A DNA stretch of 64,000 nucleotides, taken from the NCBI RefSeq assembly GCF_001422365.1, contig NZ_LMMT01000038.1, positions 1 through 64,000 of the forward strand, given 5' to 3'. The stretch's first letter is position 1. Each line of letters begins with the position of its first letter. Both the position numbers and the translations under genes were made by a program. Shown here one piece after another: positions 49,691-59,539 of the stretch. Origin of the DNA: Pseudorhodoferax sp. Leaf265. Lineage in GTDB: Bacteria > Pseudomonadota > Gammaproteobacteria > Burkholderiales > Burkholderiaceae_C. Under the pieces are notes generated by a model. The model was given only the letters and a program-made list of their open reading frames with translations, did not search any database and was not told the origin of the DNA.

Positions 49691-51229
49691 TCAACCCGCC
49701 CCGGGGCCGCGCAAGGCCCGGCGGTACTGCACCGCCTCCGCGATGTGGCTGGTCTGCAGCTTCTCAGTGCCTTCCAGATCCGCGATCGTGCGCGCCACGC
49801 GCAGCGCGCGGTGGATGCCGCGTGCGGACCAACCCAGCCGCGCCGCAGCATGGTTCAAGAAGCGGCTGGCCTCCTCGGTGCGTGGGGCATGGCGCTCCAG
49901 TTCCTGGCCCGCCAGGGCCTGGTTGCACAGGCCCTGGCGCTGCAGGGCCAGCGCGCGCGCCGCGGTGCAGCGCGCACGCACCGTGGCGGTGCTCTCGGCC
50001 GCGGGCGCGTCCAGCAGCTCCTGGGGCGCCAGCGCGGCCACCTCCAGATGCAGGTCGATCCGGTCCAGCAACGGGCCGCTGAGCTTGGACTGGTAGCGCG
50101 CCACCTGGTCCGGGCTGCAGCGGCAGGCGCGGTGGGTGGCGCCGAAGTAGCCGCAGGGGCAGGGGTTCATGGCCGCGATGAGCAGGAAGCGCGCGGGGAA
50201 CTCGGCGCGCTGGGCTGCGCGGGCAATCGCGATGCGGCCCGTTTCCAGGGGCTCGCGCAGGGCCTCGAGTGCGGCGCGGGGGAATTCGACGAGCTCGTCC
50301 AGAAACAGAACGCCGTGGTGGGCCAGCGAAATCTCGCCCGGTCGGGGCGGCGATCCGCCGCCCACCAGGGCCACGGCGCTCGCCGTGTGGTGCGGCGTGC
50401 GGGTGGGCCGGCGCATCCACTGCGCCAGCGAGAAATGGCCCGCCAGGCTGGCAACCGCCGCGCTTTGCAAGGCCTCCTCGGTGCGCATGGGGGGCAGCAG
50501 CTCGGCAAAGCGCTGGGCCAGCATGGACTTGCCGCTGCCCGGCGACCCGACCAGCAGCACACTGTGGCCGCCAGCGGCAGCGATCTCCAACGCCCGCTTG
50601 GCGGCGGACTGGCCTTTGACGTCGGCCAGGTCCAGGCCAGCGGCGGCGGCCGGTGGCAGGCCGGGCTGCAGCCGGGCCCAGCCTTCGCCGGGCGGCGCAG
50701 CGGGGCCGTCTCCCGGCGGGAATGCGGCCACCACGTCCAGCAGGTGCCGGGCCCGCACGACGTGCATGTCCGGCACCAGGGCGGCCTCTTCGGCGCTGCC
50801 GGGCGGCAGGACCAGGATGGCGGGATGGGCCTGGCCGTGCAGCGCCAGGCTCAAGGCCAGCGCGCCATGCACGGGCCGCAGTTCGCCGGACAGCGACAAT
50901 TCCCCGGCGAACTCGTGGCCGGCCAGCCGCCCGGCGTCGACCTGACCGCTGGCCGCCAGAATGCCCAGCGCAATGGGCAGGTCGAAGCGGCCGGAATCCT
51001 TGGGCAGGTCGGCCGGTGCCAGGTTGACTGTGATCCTCTTGTTGTGCGGAAACGCCAGCCCTGCGTTCTGGATGGCAGAGCGCACCCGCTCCCGTGCCTC
51101 CTTGACCTCGGTGTGCGCCAAGCCCACCAGCGTGAAGCTGGGCAGGCCATTGGCCAGATGCACCTCGACGGTGACGGCAGGTGCTTGCAGGCCGATCAGC
51201 ACGCGGCTTTGCACCAAAGACAGGCTCAT
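49691..51229 (-). CDS. comM: YifB/ComM-type magnesium-chelatase-like AAA+ ATPase
   Basis: A 512-residue ATPase whose best-studied relative, ComM, is a helicase that drives branch migration during natural transformation. The N-terminal Lon-protease-like domain (GLPSFTLVGLAHTEVKEARE and LPKDSGRFDLPIALGIL) precedes Walker A GSPGSGKSMLAQRF and Walker B GVLFLDELVEF. A Cys motif (NPCPCGYFG with CRCSPDQVARY) and the C-terminal Mg-chelatase domain complete it. ATG 51229 (MSLSLVQSRV) is the family start. It is divergent from the nitrogen operon. Confidence 0.94.
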   Translation of the reverse strand: MSLSLVQSRVLIGLQAPAVTVEVHLANGLPSFTLVGLAHTEVKEARERVRSAIQNAGLAFPHNKRITVNLAPADLPKDSGRFDLPIALGILAASGQVDAGRLAGHEFAGELSLSGELRPVHGALALSLALHGQAHPAILVLPPGSAEEAALVPDMHVVRARHLLDVVAAFPPGDGPAAPPGEGWARLQPGLPPAAAAGLDLADVKGQSAAKRALEIAAAGGHSVLLVGSPGSGKSMLAQRFAELLPPMRTEEALQSAAVASLAGHFSLAQWMRRPTRTPHHTASAVALVGGGSPPRPGEISLAHHGVLFLDELVEFPRAALEALREPLETGRIAIARAAQRAEFPARFLLIAAMNPCPCGYFGATHRACRCSPDQVARYQSKLSGPLLDRIDLHLEVAALAPQELLDAPAAESTATVRARCTAARALALQRQGLCNQALAGQELERHAPRTEEASRFLNHAAARLGWSARGIHRALRVARTIADLEGTEKLQTSHIAEAVQYRRALRGPGAG

Positions 51230-51289
51230 CGCTGAAATACTCCCCATTGCGGTGCCTTGCTGACCATGATGGCGCGCATGGGCGCAAAC

Positions 51290-51306
51290 CGCACCAAATA
51301 TGTGCA
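51290..51306. promoter_or_regulatory. NtrC-like binding site 1
   Basis: CGCACCAAATATGTGCA resembles the 17-base NtrC dyad TGCACCA-N3-TGGTGCA, with matching GCACCA and TGTGCA arms. It lies about 75-90 bases upstream of the sigma-54 promoter, a normal enhancer distance. Confidence 0.6.
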
Positions 51307-51327
51307 TTCACGAGAACTTGCGTGTAC

Positions 51328-51353
51328 TGCACAACGCTCCAAACCCTTGTGCA
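51328..51353. promoter_or_regulatory. NtrC-like inverted repeat 2
   Basis: TGCACAA and TTGTGCA form a perfect inverted pair separated by 12 bases, wider than the usual spacer. The arms are NtrC-like. It lies between site 1 and the promoter and may be a second activator site. Confidence 0.45.
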
Positions 51354-51378
51354 GCGGGCGGGAAAGCCCGGTTTCGAT

Positions 51379-51394
51379 TGGCACGCTCCATGCA
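51379..51394 (+). promoter_or_regulatory. sigma-54 (-24/-12) promoter
   Basis: TGGCACGCTCCATGCA matches the consensus TGGCACRN4TTGCW at all fixed positions but one (A for the first T of TTGC). It is 42 bases before the start of the porin gene and drives the porin-glnK-amtB operon. Together with the upstream dyads it shows nitrogen-limitation control. Confidence 0.85.
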
Positions 51395-51436
51395 TTGAGG
51401 AGCCGCGCCATCTTTTTACATCCCGGAGAACGACCC

Positions 51437-52183
51437 ATGACCGTGTGCCTCACCAAGAGCCTGATCCTTGCCGGCCTCGCCCTCTCGGGCGCCGCATTCG
51501 CACAGACCGCTGCCCCGGCTGCACCCGCCCCGGATTACACGCTGAGCTTCAACGCCGGTGTCGTGACCGATTACCGCTACCGCGGCCTGACGCAGACGCG
51601 TCACCAGGCTGCAGCGCAGGGCGGCATCGATTTCGCGCATTCCAGCGGCTTCTACGTCGGCACATGGGCATCCACGATCAAGTGGGTCAAGGACGGCGGC
51701 GGCGATGCGCCGGTCGAGATCGACTTCTACGGTGGCTACAAGGGCACGGCCGGCGCCATCAGCTACGACGTGGGCGCACTGCGTTACCAGTACCCCGGCC
51801 ACGACCTGGAAGCCAGCCCCAACACCACCGAGCTGTACGGCGCCGTGACCTACAGCATGTTCACGCTGAAGTACTCGCATGCGATCAGCGACCTGTTCGG
51901 CTTCGACGACAGCAAGAACAGCTACTACCTGGATCTGTCGGCCGCGTTCGACCTGGGCAACGGCTGGTCGCTGACGCCGCACATCGGCTACCAGAAGGTC
52001 AAGAACTACAGCGACAACTCCTACACCGACTACGCGCTGACGCTGGGCAAGGACCTGGGCAACGGCTGGTCCGCCTCCGCCGCGCTGATCGGCACGAACG
52101 CCGACAAGGCCCTGTACCGCACGGTCAACGACAAGTTCGCCGGCAAGACCATGGTCGTCGTCGGCATCAAGTACGCATTCTGA
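51437..52183 (+). CDS. TorF-family putative outer-membrane porin
   Basis: A 248-residue outer-membrane protein. Its signal peptide is MTVCLTKSLILAGLALSGAAFA. The mature protein has repeated amphipathic strands (FNAGVVTDYRYRGLTQTR, GFYVGTWAST, YSMFTLKYSHA) and ends in aromatic-terminated YAF, as beta-barrels do. It is the first gene of the sigma-54-controlled operon, 24 bases before glnK, so it probably passes small nitrogen compounds to AmtB. ATG 51437 is chosen with CCCGGAGAA upstream. Confidence 0.88.
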   Translation: MTVCLTKSLILAGLALSGAAFAQTAAPAAPAPDYTLSFNAGVVTDYRYRGLTQTRHQAAAQGGIDFAHSSGFYVGTWASTIKWVKDGGGDAPVEIDFYGGYKGTAGAISYDVGALRYQYPGHDLEASPNTTELYGAVTYSMFTLKYSHAISDLFGFDDSKNSYYLDLSAAFDLGNGWSLTPHIGYQKVKNYSDNSYTDYALTLGKDLGNGWSASAALIGTNADKALYRTVNDKFAGKTMVVVGIKYAF

Positions 52184-52546
<363 letters not shown>

Positions 52547-52580
52547 GCAGCGTGCTCCCTTCAGAAAGAGAACATCGGCA

Positions 52581-53996
52581 ATGAAAAAACTGTTTGCTTC
52601 CTTCCTTCTCGGCGTCGGCGTGTGGATCGGGGGATCCATGGCGCTGGCCCAGGCGCCGGCCGCTGAGCCGGCATCTGCCGCAGCACCCGCGGCCGAGGCT
52701 CCCGCTGCAGCCGCACCGGCTGCCGCACCCGCCGCAGCCGAGGCTGCACCGGCCGCCGCTGCACCGACCCCCAAGGTCGATTCCGGCGACACCGCCTGGA
52801 TGCTGACCTCCACGCTGCTGGTCATCCTGATGACGCTGCCCGGCCTGGCACTGTTCTACGGCGGCCTGGCCCGCTCCAAGAACATGCTGTCGGTGCTGAT
52901 GCAGGTCTTCGTGATCTTCTCGTTGATCAGCATCCTGTGGGCCGTCTACGGCTACAGCCTGGCGTTCTCGGGCGACGGCAACTTCTTCGGCGGATTCGAC
53001 AAGATCTTCCTGAAGGGCGTCACCACCGAGACCTTCGGCGCGCTGATCACCATCCCCGAGTACGTGTTCGTCGCCTTCCAGGGCACGTTCGCAGCCATCA
53101 CCGTGGCGCTGATCGTCGGCTCCTTCGCCGAACGCATCAAGTTCGCCGGCGTGCTGGTGTTCGCCGTGCTGTGGTTCACCTTCAGCTACGTGCCGATGGC
53201 CCACATCGTCTGGGGCGGCGGCCTGCTGGCCAAGGACGGCGCGCTGGACTTCGCCGGCGGCACCGTGGTGCACATCAACGCCGGTGTCGCCGGCCTGGTG
53301 GGCGCCTACGTGCTGGGCAAGCGCATCGGCTATGGCCGCGAAGCCTTCACGCCGCACTCGCTGACGCTGACCATGGTCGGTGCCTCGCTGCTGTGGGTGG
53401 GCTGGTTCGGCTTCAACGCCGGCTCCGCCGGTGCGGCCAACGGCGCTGCCGGCCTGGCCTTCGTGAACACCGTGCTGGCCACTGCCGCTGCCACGCTGTC
53501 CTGGATCATGGGCGAGGGCCTGCACAAGGGCAAGGCATCGATGCTGGGCGCTGCGTCCGGCGCCGTCGCCGGCCTGGTTGCGGTGACGCCCGCTGCCGGC
53601 TTCGTCGGTCCGATGGGCTCCATCGTGCTGGGACTGATCGCCGGCCTGGTCTGCCTGTGGGGCGTGGGTGGCCTCAAGCGCATGCTGGGTGCCGACGACT
53701 CGTTCGACGTGTTCGGCGTGCACGGCGTGGGCGGCATCGTCGGTGCCATCCTGACCGGTGTGTTCGCTGCCCAGAGCCTGGGTGGCACGGGCGGCCTGAC
53801 GCCCGACACCTTCGCCATGGGCGCCCAGGTCTGGATCCAGATCAAGAGCGTGCTGTTCACCATCGTCTGGTCGGCTGTGGTCGCCTTCATCGCCTACAAG
53901 ATCGCCGACATGACCGTGGGTCTGCGCGTGACGGAAGAGGAAGAGCGCGAAGGCCTGGACATCTCGTCGCACGGCGAGACGGCCTACAACCGCTGA
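52581..53996 (+). CDS. amtB: ammonium transporter
   Basis: A trimeric ammonium channel of the inner membrane, 471 residues. A signal-like N-terminus ends near MALAQA and is followed by an Ala/Pro-rich periplasmic stretch of about 35 residues. Then come about 11 membrane helices with conserved GLALFYGGLARSKN, a pore Phe pair region, and the twin-His motifs HINAG and FGVHGVGG. GlnK from the gene 34 bases upstream plugs its pore. A strong terminator ends the operon. Confidence 0.96.
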   Translation: MKKLFASFLLGVGVWIGGSMALAQAPAAEPASAAAPAAEAPAAAAPAAAPAAAEAAPAAAAPTPKVDSGDTAWMLTSTLLVILMTLPGLALFYGGLARSKNMLSVLMQVFVIFSLISILWAVYGYSLAFSGDGNFFGGFDKIFLKGVTTETFGALITIPEYVFVAFQGTFAAITVALIVGSFAERIKFAGVLVFAVLWFTFSYVPMAHIVWGGGLLAKDGALDFAGGTVVHINAGVAGLVGAYVLGKRIGYGREAFTPHSLTLTMVGASLLWVGWFGFNAGSAGAANGAAGLAFVNTVLATAAATLSWIMGEGLHKGKASMLGAASGAVAGLVAVTPAAGFVGPMGSIVLGLIAGLVCLWGVGGLKRMLGADDSFDVFGVHGVGGIVGAILTGVFAAQSLGGTGGLTPDTFAMGAQVWIQIKSVLFTIVWSAVVAFIAYKIADMTVGLRVTEEEEREGLDISSHGETAYNR

Positions 53997-54057
53997 GGGG
54001 AGTGGCGCGGCGGACCACCCGCCGCGCCTGACACGAGCGAGGTCTCCTGAAGAGGTT

Positions 54058-54093
54058 GGGCCCGCGGAGCAAGCGCTCTGCGGGCCTTTTTTT
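54058..54093 (+). terminator. Rho-independent terminator of the glnK-amtB operon
   Basis: GGGCCCGCGGAGC, a short AAGC loop and GCTCTGCGGGCC form a long stem followed by seven T. Confidence 0.95.
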
Positions 54094-54156
54094 GTTCATG
54101 TGTGGGCTGAAAAAAGCTCAAGGCGCCCGATGGGTGCGCGCCGTACCATCGCCCGC

Positions 54157-55278
54157 ATGACAACAACGCCCCCACTGGAGGAGACCGTCGCGCGGGTGCG
54201 CGCTGCTGCCGCGCACGGGCAGCCGCTGCGCATCGTCGGCGGCGGCAGCAAGGACGGCTACGGCCAGTCGCTCGTGGGCGAGCCCCTCGATGTGCGCGGC
54301 CTGGCCGGCATCGTGAGCTACGAGCCCAGCGAACTGGTTGTGACGGTGCGCCCCGGCACGCCGCTCGCGGAACTCGAAGCCGTGCTGGCCGAACGCGGCC
54401 AGTGCCTGCCCTTCGAGCCCCCGCACCATCTCCCCGACAGCGACGCAACCCAAGCCAGCCGCGCCACCTGCGGCGGCATGCTGGCCGCCGGCCTGTCGGG
54501 CCCGGCACGCGCCAGCAGCGGCGCCGTGCGCGACTTCGTGCTGGGGCTGGAATTGCTCAACGGTCGCGGCGAACTGTTGCGCTTCGGCGGTCAGGTCATG
54601 AAGAACGTGGCCGGCTACGACGTCTCGCGCCTGATGGCCGGGGCACTGGGCACGCTGGGCGTGGTCACCGAGATGAGCCTCAAGGTGCTGCCCGTGGCGC
54701 CGGCCGAGGCCACGCTGCGCTTCGACCTGCCGCAGCACGAGGCGCTGCGCCAGCTGCATGCTTGGGGCGGCCAGCCGCTGCCGCTGAACGCGAGCTGCTG
54801 GCAGGACGGCGTCGGCCTCACGCTGCGCCTGCGCGGCGCCGTGGCGGCGGTCGACGCCGCCTGCAGCCGCCTCGGCGGCGTGGCACTGGCGCCCGACGAA
54901 GCCGCGCACTTCTGGCAGGCGCGGCGCGATCTGCGCATGCCATGGTCCGATGTGGGCCGTGCGCGCGACCTGTGGCGCCTGTCGGTTCCGCAGACGGCGC
55001 CGGTGCTGGACCTGGTCGGCGACACCCTGGTCGAATGGCACGGGGGCCAGCGCTGGCTGGCCGCTGATCCGGCACAGGCGCAGGCCGTGCGCAAGGCGGC
55101 GCAGGCCGTGGGTGGCAGCGCCACCTTGTTCCTGGCCACGGCCGGCGAACGCAGCGGCGCACGTACCGCGTTCTTCGATCCGCTGTCCCCAGCGCTCGCG
55201 CGCATCCACGCCGCGCTCAAGGCCTCGTTCGATCCGGCCGGCATCTTCAACCGCGGCCGCCTGTACCAGGACTTCTGA
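54157..55278 (+). CDS. glcE: glycolate oxidase FAD-binding subunit
   Basis: A subunit of the membrane-associated glycolate oxidase that turns glycolate into glyoxylate. It has 373 residues. The FAD-binding (PCMH-type) domain shows LRIVGGGSKDGYG, VTVRPGTPLAELE and CGGMLAAGLSGPARAS. The C-terminus ends FDPAGIFNRGRLYQDF, typical of GlcE. I chose ATG 54157. It overlaps glcF by one base (TGATG). The usual partner glcD is not upstream; the gene follows the amtB terminator instead. Confidence 0.93.
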   Translation: MTTTPPLEETVARVRAAAAHGQPLRIVGGGSKDGYGQSLVGEPLDVRGLAGIVSYEPSELVVTVRPGTPLAELEAVLAERGQCLPFEPPHHLPDSDATQASRATCGGMLAAGLSGPARASSGAVRDFVLGLELLNGRGELLRFGGQVMKNVAGYDVSRLMAGALGTLGVVTEMSLKVLPVAPAEATLRFDLPQHEALRQLHAWGGQPLPLNASCWQDGVGLTLRLRGAVAAVDAACSRLGGVALAPDEAAHFWQARRDLRMPWSDVGRARDLWRLSVPQTAPVLDLVGDTLVEWHGGQRWLAADPAQAQAVRKAAQAVGGSATLFLATAGERSGARTAFFDPLSPALARIHAALKASFDPAGIFNRGRLYQDF

Positions 55279-56519
55279 TGCAAACCAATCTCTCCCCCGA
55301 ATACCAGGGCACGCCCGACGGGATCGCGGCCGAGGCCATCCTGCGCAAGTGCGTGCACTGCGGCTTTTGCACCGCGACCTGCCCGACCTACCAGCTGCTG
55401 GGCGACGAGCTGGACGGCCCGCGCGGCCGCATCTACCTCATGAAGCAGGTGCTCGAAGGCGCCGAGCCCACGCGCGCCACGCAGCTGCACCTGGACCGCT
55501 GCCTGACCTGCCGCAACTGCGAAAGCACCTGCCCCTCGGGCGTGGACTACGGCCACCTGGTCGACATCGGCCGCAAGCTCGTCGATGCCAAGGTGCCGCG
55601 GCCGGCCGGCGAGCGCGCCACGCGCTGGGCACTCAAGGAGGCCCTGCCCTCGGCCGGGTTCGCACCGGCCATGCGCGTGGGCCAGGCCGTGCGCGGCCTG
55701 TTGCCCGGCAAGCTGCGCGCCAAGGTGCCCGAGCGGCGCCACCCCGGTGCCTGGCCGCAGCGTCGCCACGCGCGCAAGGTGCTGCTGCCCGAGGGCTGCG
55801 TGCAGCCGTCCATGGCGCCCGGCATCGACCGCGCCACGGCCCGCGTGCTCGACGCGGTCGGCATCACGGCCGTGCGCGTGCCCAAGCCCAGCTGCTGCGG
55901 CGCAGTCAAGTTCCACCTCAACGACCAGGAGGGCGCGCTGGCGCAGATGCGCACCAACATCGACGCCTGGTGGCCCTATGTGCAGGGTGCGGGCGACGCC
56001 GCGGTCGAGGCCATCGTGGTCAACGCCTCGGGCTGCAGCGTGATGGTCAAGGACTACGGCCATGTGCTGCGGGACGACCCAGCCTATGCCGAGAAGGCGC
56101 GCCGCGTGAGCGGCCTTGCGCGCGACCTGACCGAGCTGCTGCCGCAGATTTCCGAGGGCTTGGCCAAACGCTTCGCGGGCAAGAAGCCGTCCGGCGTCGT
56201 CGCCTTCCACCCGCCCTGCACGCTGCAGCACGGCCAGCAGCTGCGCGGCCTGGTCGAGCGCCACCTGGGCGAGCTGGGGTTCGACGTGCAGGTGGCGGCC
56301 AGCGAGTCGCACCTGTGCTGCGGCTCGGCCGGGACCTACTCCGTGCTGCAGCCCGAGATCTCGCAGCAGCTGCGCGACCGCAAGCTCGGCCACCTGCAGG
56401 CGCTGGCGCCCGAGACCATCGTGTCGGCCAACATCGGCTGCATCACGCACCTGCAGGGCGGCTGCAGCACGCCCGTGCGGCACTGGGTCGAGGTGCTGGA
56501 CGCAGCGCTCGCCGGCTAG
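55278..56519 (+). CDS. glcF: glycolate oxidase iron-sulfur subunit
   Basis: Passes electrons from glycolate oxidation to the respiratory chain; 413 residues. Two 4Fe-4S motifs, CVHCGFCTATCP (about 24-35) and CLTCRNCESTCP (about 75-86), are followed by two CCG-domain motifs, PSCCGAVKFH and HLCCGSAGTYS. The gene is complete and of normal length. Its stop overlaps the convergent glutathione-peroxidase stop by four bases. Confidence 0.96.
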   Translation: MQTNLSPEYQGTPDGIAAEAILRKCVHCGFCTATCPTYQLLGDELDGPRGRIYLMKQVLEGAEPTRATQLHLDRCLTCRNCESTCPSGVDYGHLVDIGRKLVDAKVPRPAGERATRWALKEALPSAGFAPAMRVGQAVRGLLPGKLRAKVPERRHPGAWPQRRHARKVLLPEGCVQPSMAPGIDRATARVLDAVGITAVRVPKPSCCGAVKFHLNDQEGALAQMRTNIDAWWPYVQGAGDAAVEAIVVNASGCSVMVKDYGHVLRDDPAYAEKARRVSGLARDLTELLPQISEGLAKRFAGKKPSGVVAFHPPCTLQHGQQLRGLVERHLGELGFDVQVAASESHLCCGSAGTYSVLQPEISQQLRDRKLGHLQALAPETIVSANIGCITHLQGGCSTPVRHWVEVLDAALAG

Positions 56520-57001
56520 GCCGCGAGCGCGGCTTCGATGTCCTGGCCCAGGCTCTCGGGCTTGTCGGTCGGCGCATAGCGCTTGCGCACCTCGCCGTCC
56601 TTGCCGACCAGGAACTTGGTGAAGTTCCACTTGATGGCCCTGGTGCCGAGCAGGCCCGGCGCCTCGCGCGTGAGCCACTGGTACAGCGGATGGGCGCCAT
56701 CGCCGTTGACGTCGATCTTGCCCATCATCTGGAAGCTCACGCCGTAGTTCTTCTGGCAGAACGCGCCGATCTCCTCGTTGCTCCCCGGGTCCTGGCGGCC
56801 GAACTGGTTGCACGGAAAGCCCAGCACCACGAGGCCCTGGCCACCGTAGGTCTTGTGCAGTTCCTCCAGCCCCGCGAACTGCGGCGTGAAGCCGCATGCG
56901 CTGGCGGTGTTGACGATCAGCAGCGGCCGGCCCTTGAACTGCGCCAGCGCGACCGGCCGGCCGGCGATGTCCAGGGCTTCGAAGTCGTAGACAGTGGCCA
57001 T
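56516..57001 (-). CDS. glutathione-peroxidase-family peroxidase
   Basis: A thiol peroxidase of 161 residues. The peroxidatic Cys36 is in NTASACGFTPQ; FPCNQFGRQDPGSNEEI and KWNFTKFL supply the Gln/Asn/Trp tetrad partners. Bacterial members usually use thioredoxin rather than glutathione. No signal peptide, so it is cytoplasmic. It starts 10 bases after the lplT stop on the same strand and may be co-transcribed with it. Confidence 0.95.
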   Translation of the reverse strand: MATVYDFEALDIAGRPVALAQFKGRPLLIVNTASACGFTPQFAGLEELHKTYGGQGLVVLGFPCNQFGRQDPGSNEEIGAFCQKNYGVSFQMMGKIDVNGDGAHPLYQWLTREAPGLLGTRAIKWNFTKFLVGKDGEVRKRYAPTDKPESLGQDIEAALAA

Positions 57002-57011
57002 GTGGCGTGCC

Positions 57012-58292
57012 TCAATGCGTGTGGTCGTTGCGCGCGATCTCGAGCAGGTGCTCGACTTCGTCCGTGTGCACGCGGCAGTTGTGCTGGTGCCAGCGCTGGA
57101 TCACGAACATGAAGCCCGCGACCACCACGCCGAATGCCGTGATGGCCGCGAACGCCGACAGGCCCAGCCCCGTCGACAGGCTGTAGAACGCGCCCAGGCC
57201 CAGGATGCAGGCCTGCTCGTTGAAGTTCTGCACCGCAATCGAACGGCCGGCGCCCATGAGGTTGTGGCCGCGGTGCTGCAGCAGCGCGTTCATCGGCACG
57301 ACCAGGAAGCCGCCCAGCCCGCCCAGCAGGATCAGGAAGGGTGCGGCGACCCACACGCTGTCGATGAAGTTCATGCCGATCACGAGCAGGCCCATGGCGA
57401 TGCCCAGCGGCATCACGCGCGTGGCCATGTCCAGCTTCATGCGCATGGAGGCGATCACCGCGCCCACGGCCGTGCCGATGGCCACCACGCCCACCAGCGA
57501 GGACGCCTGCGTGGTGCTGTAGCCCAGCGCGGCGGCGGCCCAGGCCAGCACGATGTAGCGCAGGTTGCCCGAGACACCCCAGAACAGCGTGGTGGTGGCC
57601 AGCGAGATCTGGCCGAGCCGGTCGTTCCACAGCCGCGAGTTGCAGCGCCAGAAGTCGGGCAGCAGTGCCAGCACGCTCTTGGGCATGGGCCGCATCGGCA
57701 CGCCGGTGTCGGGGATGCGCGTGTTGATCCAGGCCGCGATCGCGTAGATGACGACCAGCACCGCGATGGCGCCTTCGGCCGGCGAGTCGATGCCGGTGTC
57801 GAAGAACGGCAGGTCGATCGCCAGCAGCCGGCTGGACACGGCATGGCCCACGAGCTGTCCGCCCAGCAGCACACCCAGGATGATGGAGCCGATGGTCAGC
57901 CCCTCGATCCAGCCGTTGGCCTTGACCAGCTGGGACGGCGGCAGCAGTTCGGTCAGGATGCCGTACTTGGCCGGCGAGTAGGCCGCTGCGCCCAGGCCCA
58001 CGATGGCGTAGGCCATCAGCGGATGGCTGCCGAACAGCATCATGAGGCAGCCGATCACCTTGATCGCATTGCTCAGGAACATCACCTTGCCCTTGGGCAA
58101 GGCGTCTGCGAACGCGCCCACGAAGGGCGCCAGGATCACATAGAACAGCGCGAACATCGGCACCAGGGCGGCGCGCTGCCAGTCGGGCGCTCCGCTGGCG
58201 CGCAGCAACTCGATCGCGGCAATGAAGATCGCGTTGTCGGCCAGCGACGAAAAGAACTGGGCCGACATGATGGTGAAAAAACCGCGCTTCAT
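57012..58292 (-). CDS. lplT: lysophospholipid transporter LplT
   Basis: An MFS-type inner-membrane flippase that returns lysophospholipids to the cytoplasmic side; 426 residues with about 12 membrane segments. FFSSLADNAIFIAAIELL at the start and AAYSPAKYGILTELLPPSQL with VKANGWIEG are LplT signatures. The acyltransferase partner (aas) is not adjacent. It is divergent from alr with a spacer of about 150 bases. Confidence 0.93.
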   Translation of the reverse strand: MKRGFFTIMSAQFFSSLADNAIFIAAIELLRASGAPDWQRAALVPMFALFYVILAPFVGAFADALPKGKVMFLSNAIKVIGCLMMLFGSHPLMAYAIVGLGAAAYSPAKYGILTELLPPSQLVKANGWIEGLTIGSIILGVLLGGQLVGHAVSSRLLAIDLPFFDTGIDSPAEGAIAVLVVIYAIAAWINTRIPDTGVPMRPMPKSVLALLPDFWRCNSRLWNDRLGQISLATTTLFWGVSGNLRYIVLAWAAAALGYSTTQASSLVGVVAIGTAVGAVIASMRMKLDMATRVMPLGIAMGLLVIGMNFIDSVWVAAPFLILLGGLGGFLVVPMNALLQHRGHNLMGAGRSIAVQNFNEQACILGLGAFYSLSTGLGLSAFAAITAFGVVVAGFMFVIQRWHQHNCRVHTDEVEHLLEIARNDHTH

Positions 58293-58441
58293 CGCATGTC
58301 GTGGGGGCGATCAGTTGAGCTGATGCAAAGTGATAAGAGCTTGTCTGTTCAATCGGCCGGCGGTTATATCACGGGGCCAATGCGAGAATTCTTCAAGTCC
58401 TTGCCATCGTTGCGCGGTTGCACACCGCAGCGCTTCCTGCC

Positions 58442-59539
58442 ATGCCCCGTCCCATCCAAGCCACGATCCACCATGCTGCGCTGCGTCACAACCTGCAGCG
58501 TGCGCGCCGTTCGGCCGGCGACGCCAAGGTCTGGGCCGTGGTCAAGGCCAATGCCTATGGCCATGGCATCGAGCGCGTGTTCGAAGCCTTGCGCGGTGCC
58601 GACGGTTTCGCACTGCTCGACCTGGCCGAGGCCGAACGCGTGCGCGCGCTGGGTTGGCGCGGCCCCATCCTGTTGCTCGAAGGCGTGTTCGAGCCGCGCG
58701 ACCTGGAGCTGTGCTCGCGCCTGGGCCTGTGGCATGCCGTGCACTGCGAGGCGCAGATCGACTGGCTGGCCGCGCACAAGACGCAGCAGGGCCACCGCGT
58801 CTTCTTGAAGCTCAACTCGGGCATGAACCGGCTGGGCTTTGCGCCGGCCAGCTTCCGCACGGCCTGGATGCGGCTCGATGCGCTGCCCCAGGTCGAAGAG
58901 ATCTCGCTGATGACGCACTTCAGCGATGCCGATGGCGCCAAGGGCATCGCCGCGCAGATGGCTGCCTTCGACGAGGCCACGCGCGACCTGCCCGGCGAGC
59001 GCAGCGTGGCCAACAGCGCTGCCACGCTGCGCCATGCCGACAGCCCAGGCGTGCGCGGCGACTGGGTGCGCCCCGGCATCGCCGTCTACGGCGGGGCGCC
59101 GGACCACCCTGGCTTCAACGCCGCGCACTGGGAGCTGCAGCCCGCCATGACACTGGCCTCCAAGGTCATCGGCCTGCAGGACCTGCTGCCCGGCGACAGC
59201 GTGGGCTATGGCTCCAGCTTCGTCGCCGACACCCCCATGCGCATCGGCGTCGTGGCCTGCGGCTATGCCGACGGCTATCCGCGCCACTGCGGCACCGGCA
59301 CGCCGGTGCTGGTGGACGGGGTGCGCACGCGCCTGGTCGGGCGCGTCAGCATGGACATGGTGACCGTGGACCTCACGCCCGTGCCGCAGGCCGGGCTGGG
59401 CAGCGCCGTCACGCTCTGGGGCCGGGCCGGCAATGGCGCCGTGCTGCCGGTGGACGAGGTGGCGCACGCGGCCGGCACCGTGGGCTACGAGCTCATGTGC
59501 GCTCTGGCGCCGCGCGTGCCTGTCGTGGTCGCCGAGTAG
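58442..59539 (+). CDS. alr: alanine racemase
   Basis: A PLP enzyme making D-alanine for peptidoglycan; 365 residues. The PLP Lys35 is in [12 protein letters not shown] and the second catalytic base is Tyr near 257 (SVGYGSSF). The metal/substrate region MNRLGF and the C-terminal [11 protein letters not shown] are conserved. I chose ATG 58442 (MPRPIQATI); the frame is open slightly upstream. Its last 47 bases overlap the end of the convergent LysR gene. Confidence 0.95.
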   Translation: MPRPIQATIHHAALRHNLQRARRSAGDAKVWAVVKANAYGHGIERVFEALRGADGFALLDLAEAERVRALGWRGPILLLEGVFEPRDLELCSRLGLWHAVHCEAQIDWLAAHKTQQGHRVFLKLNSGMNRLGFAPASFRTAWMRLDALPQVEEISLMTHFSDADGAKGIAAQMAAFDEATRDLPGERSVANSAATLRHADSPGVRGDWVRPGIAVYGGAPDHPGFNAAHWELQPAMTLASKVIGLQDLLPGDSVGYGSSFVADTPMRIGVVACGYADGYPRHCGTGTPVLVDGVRTRLVGRVSMDMVTVDLTPVPQAGLGSAVTLWGRAGNGAVLPVDEVAHAAGTVGYELMCALAPRVPVVVAE

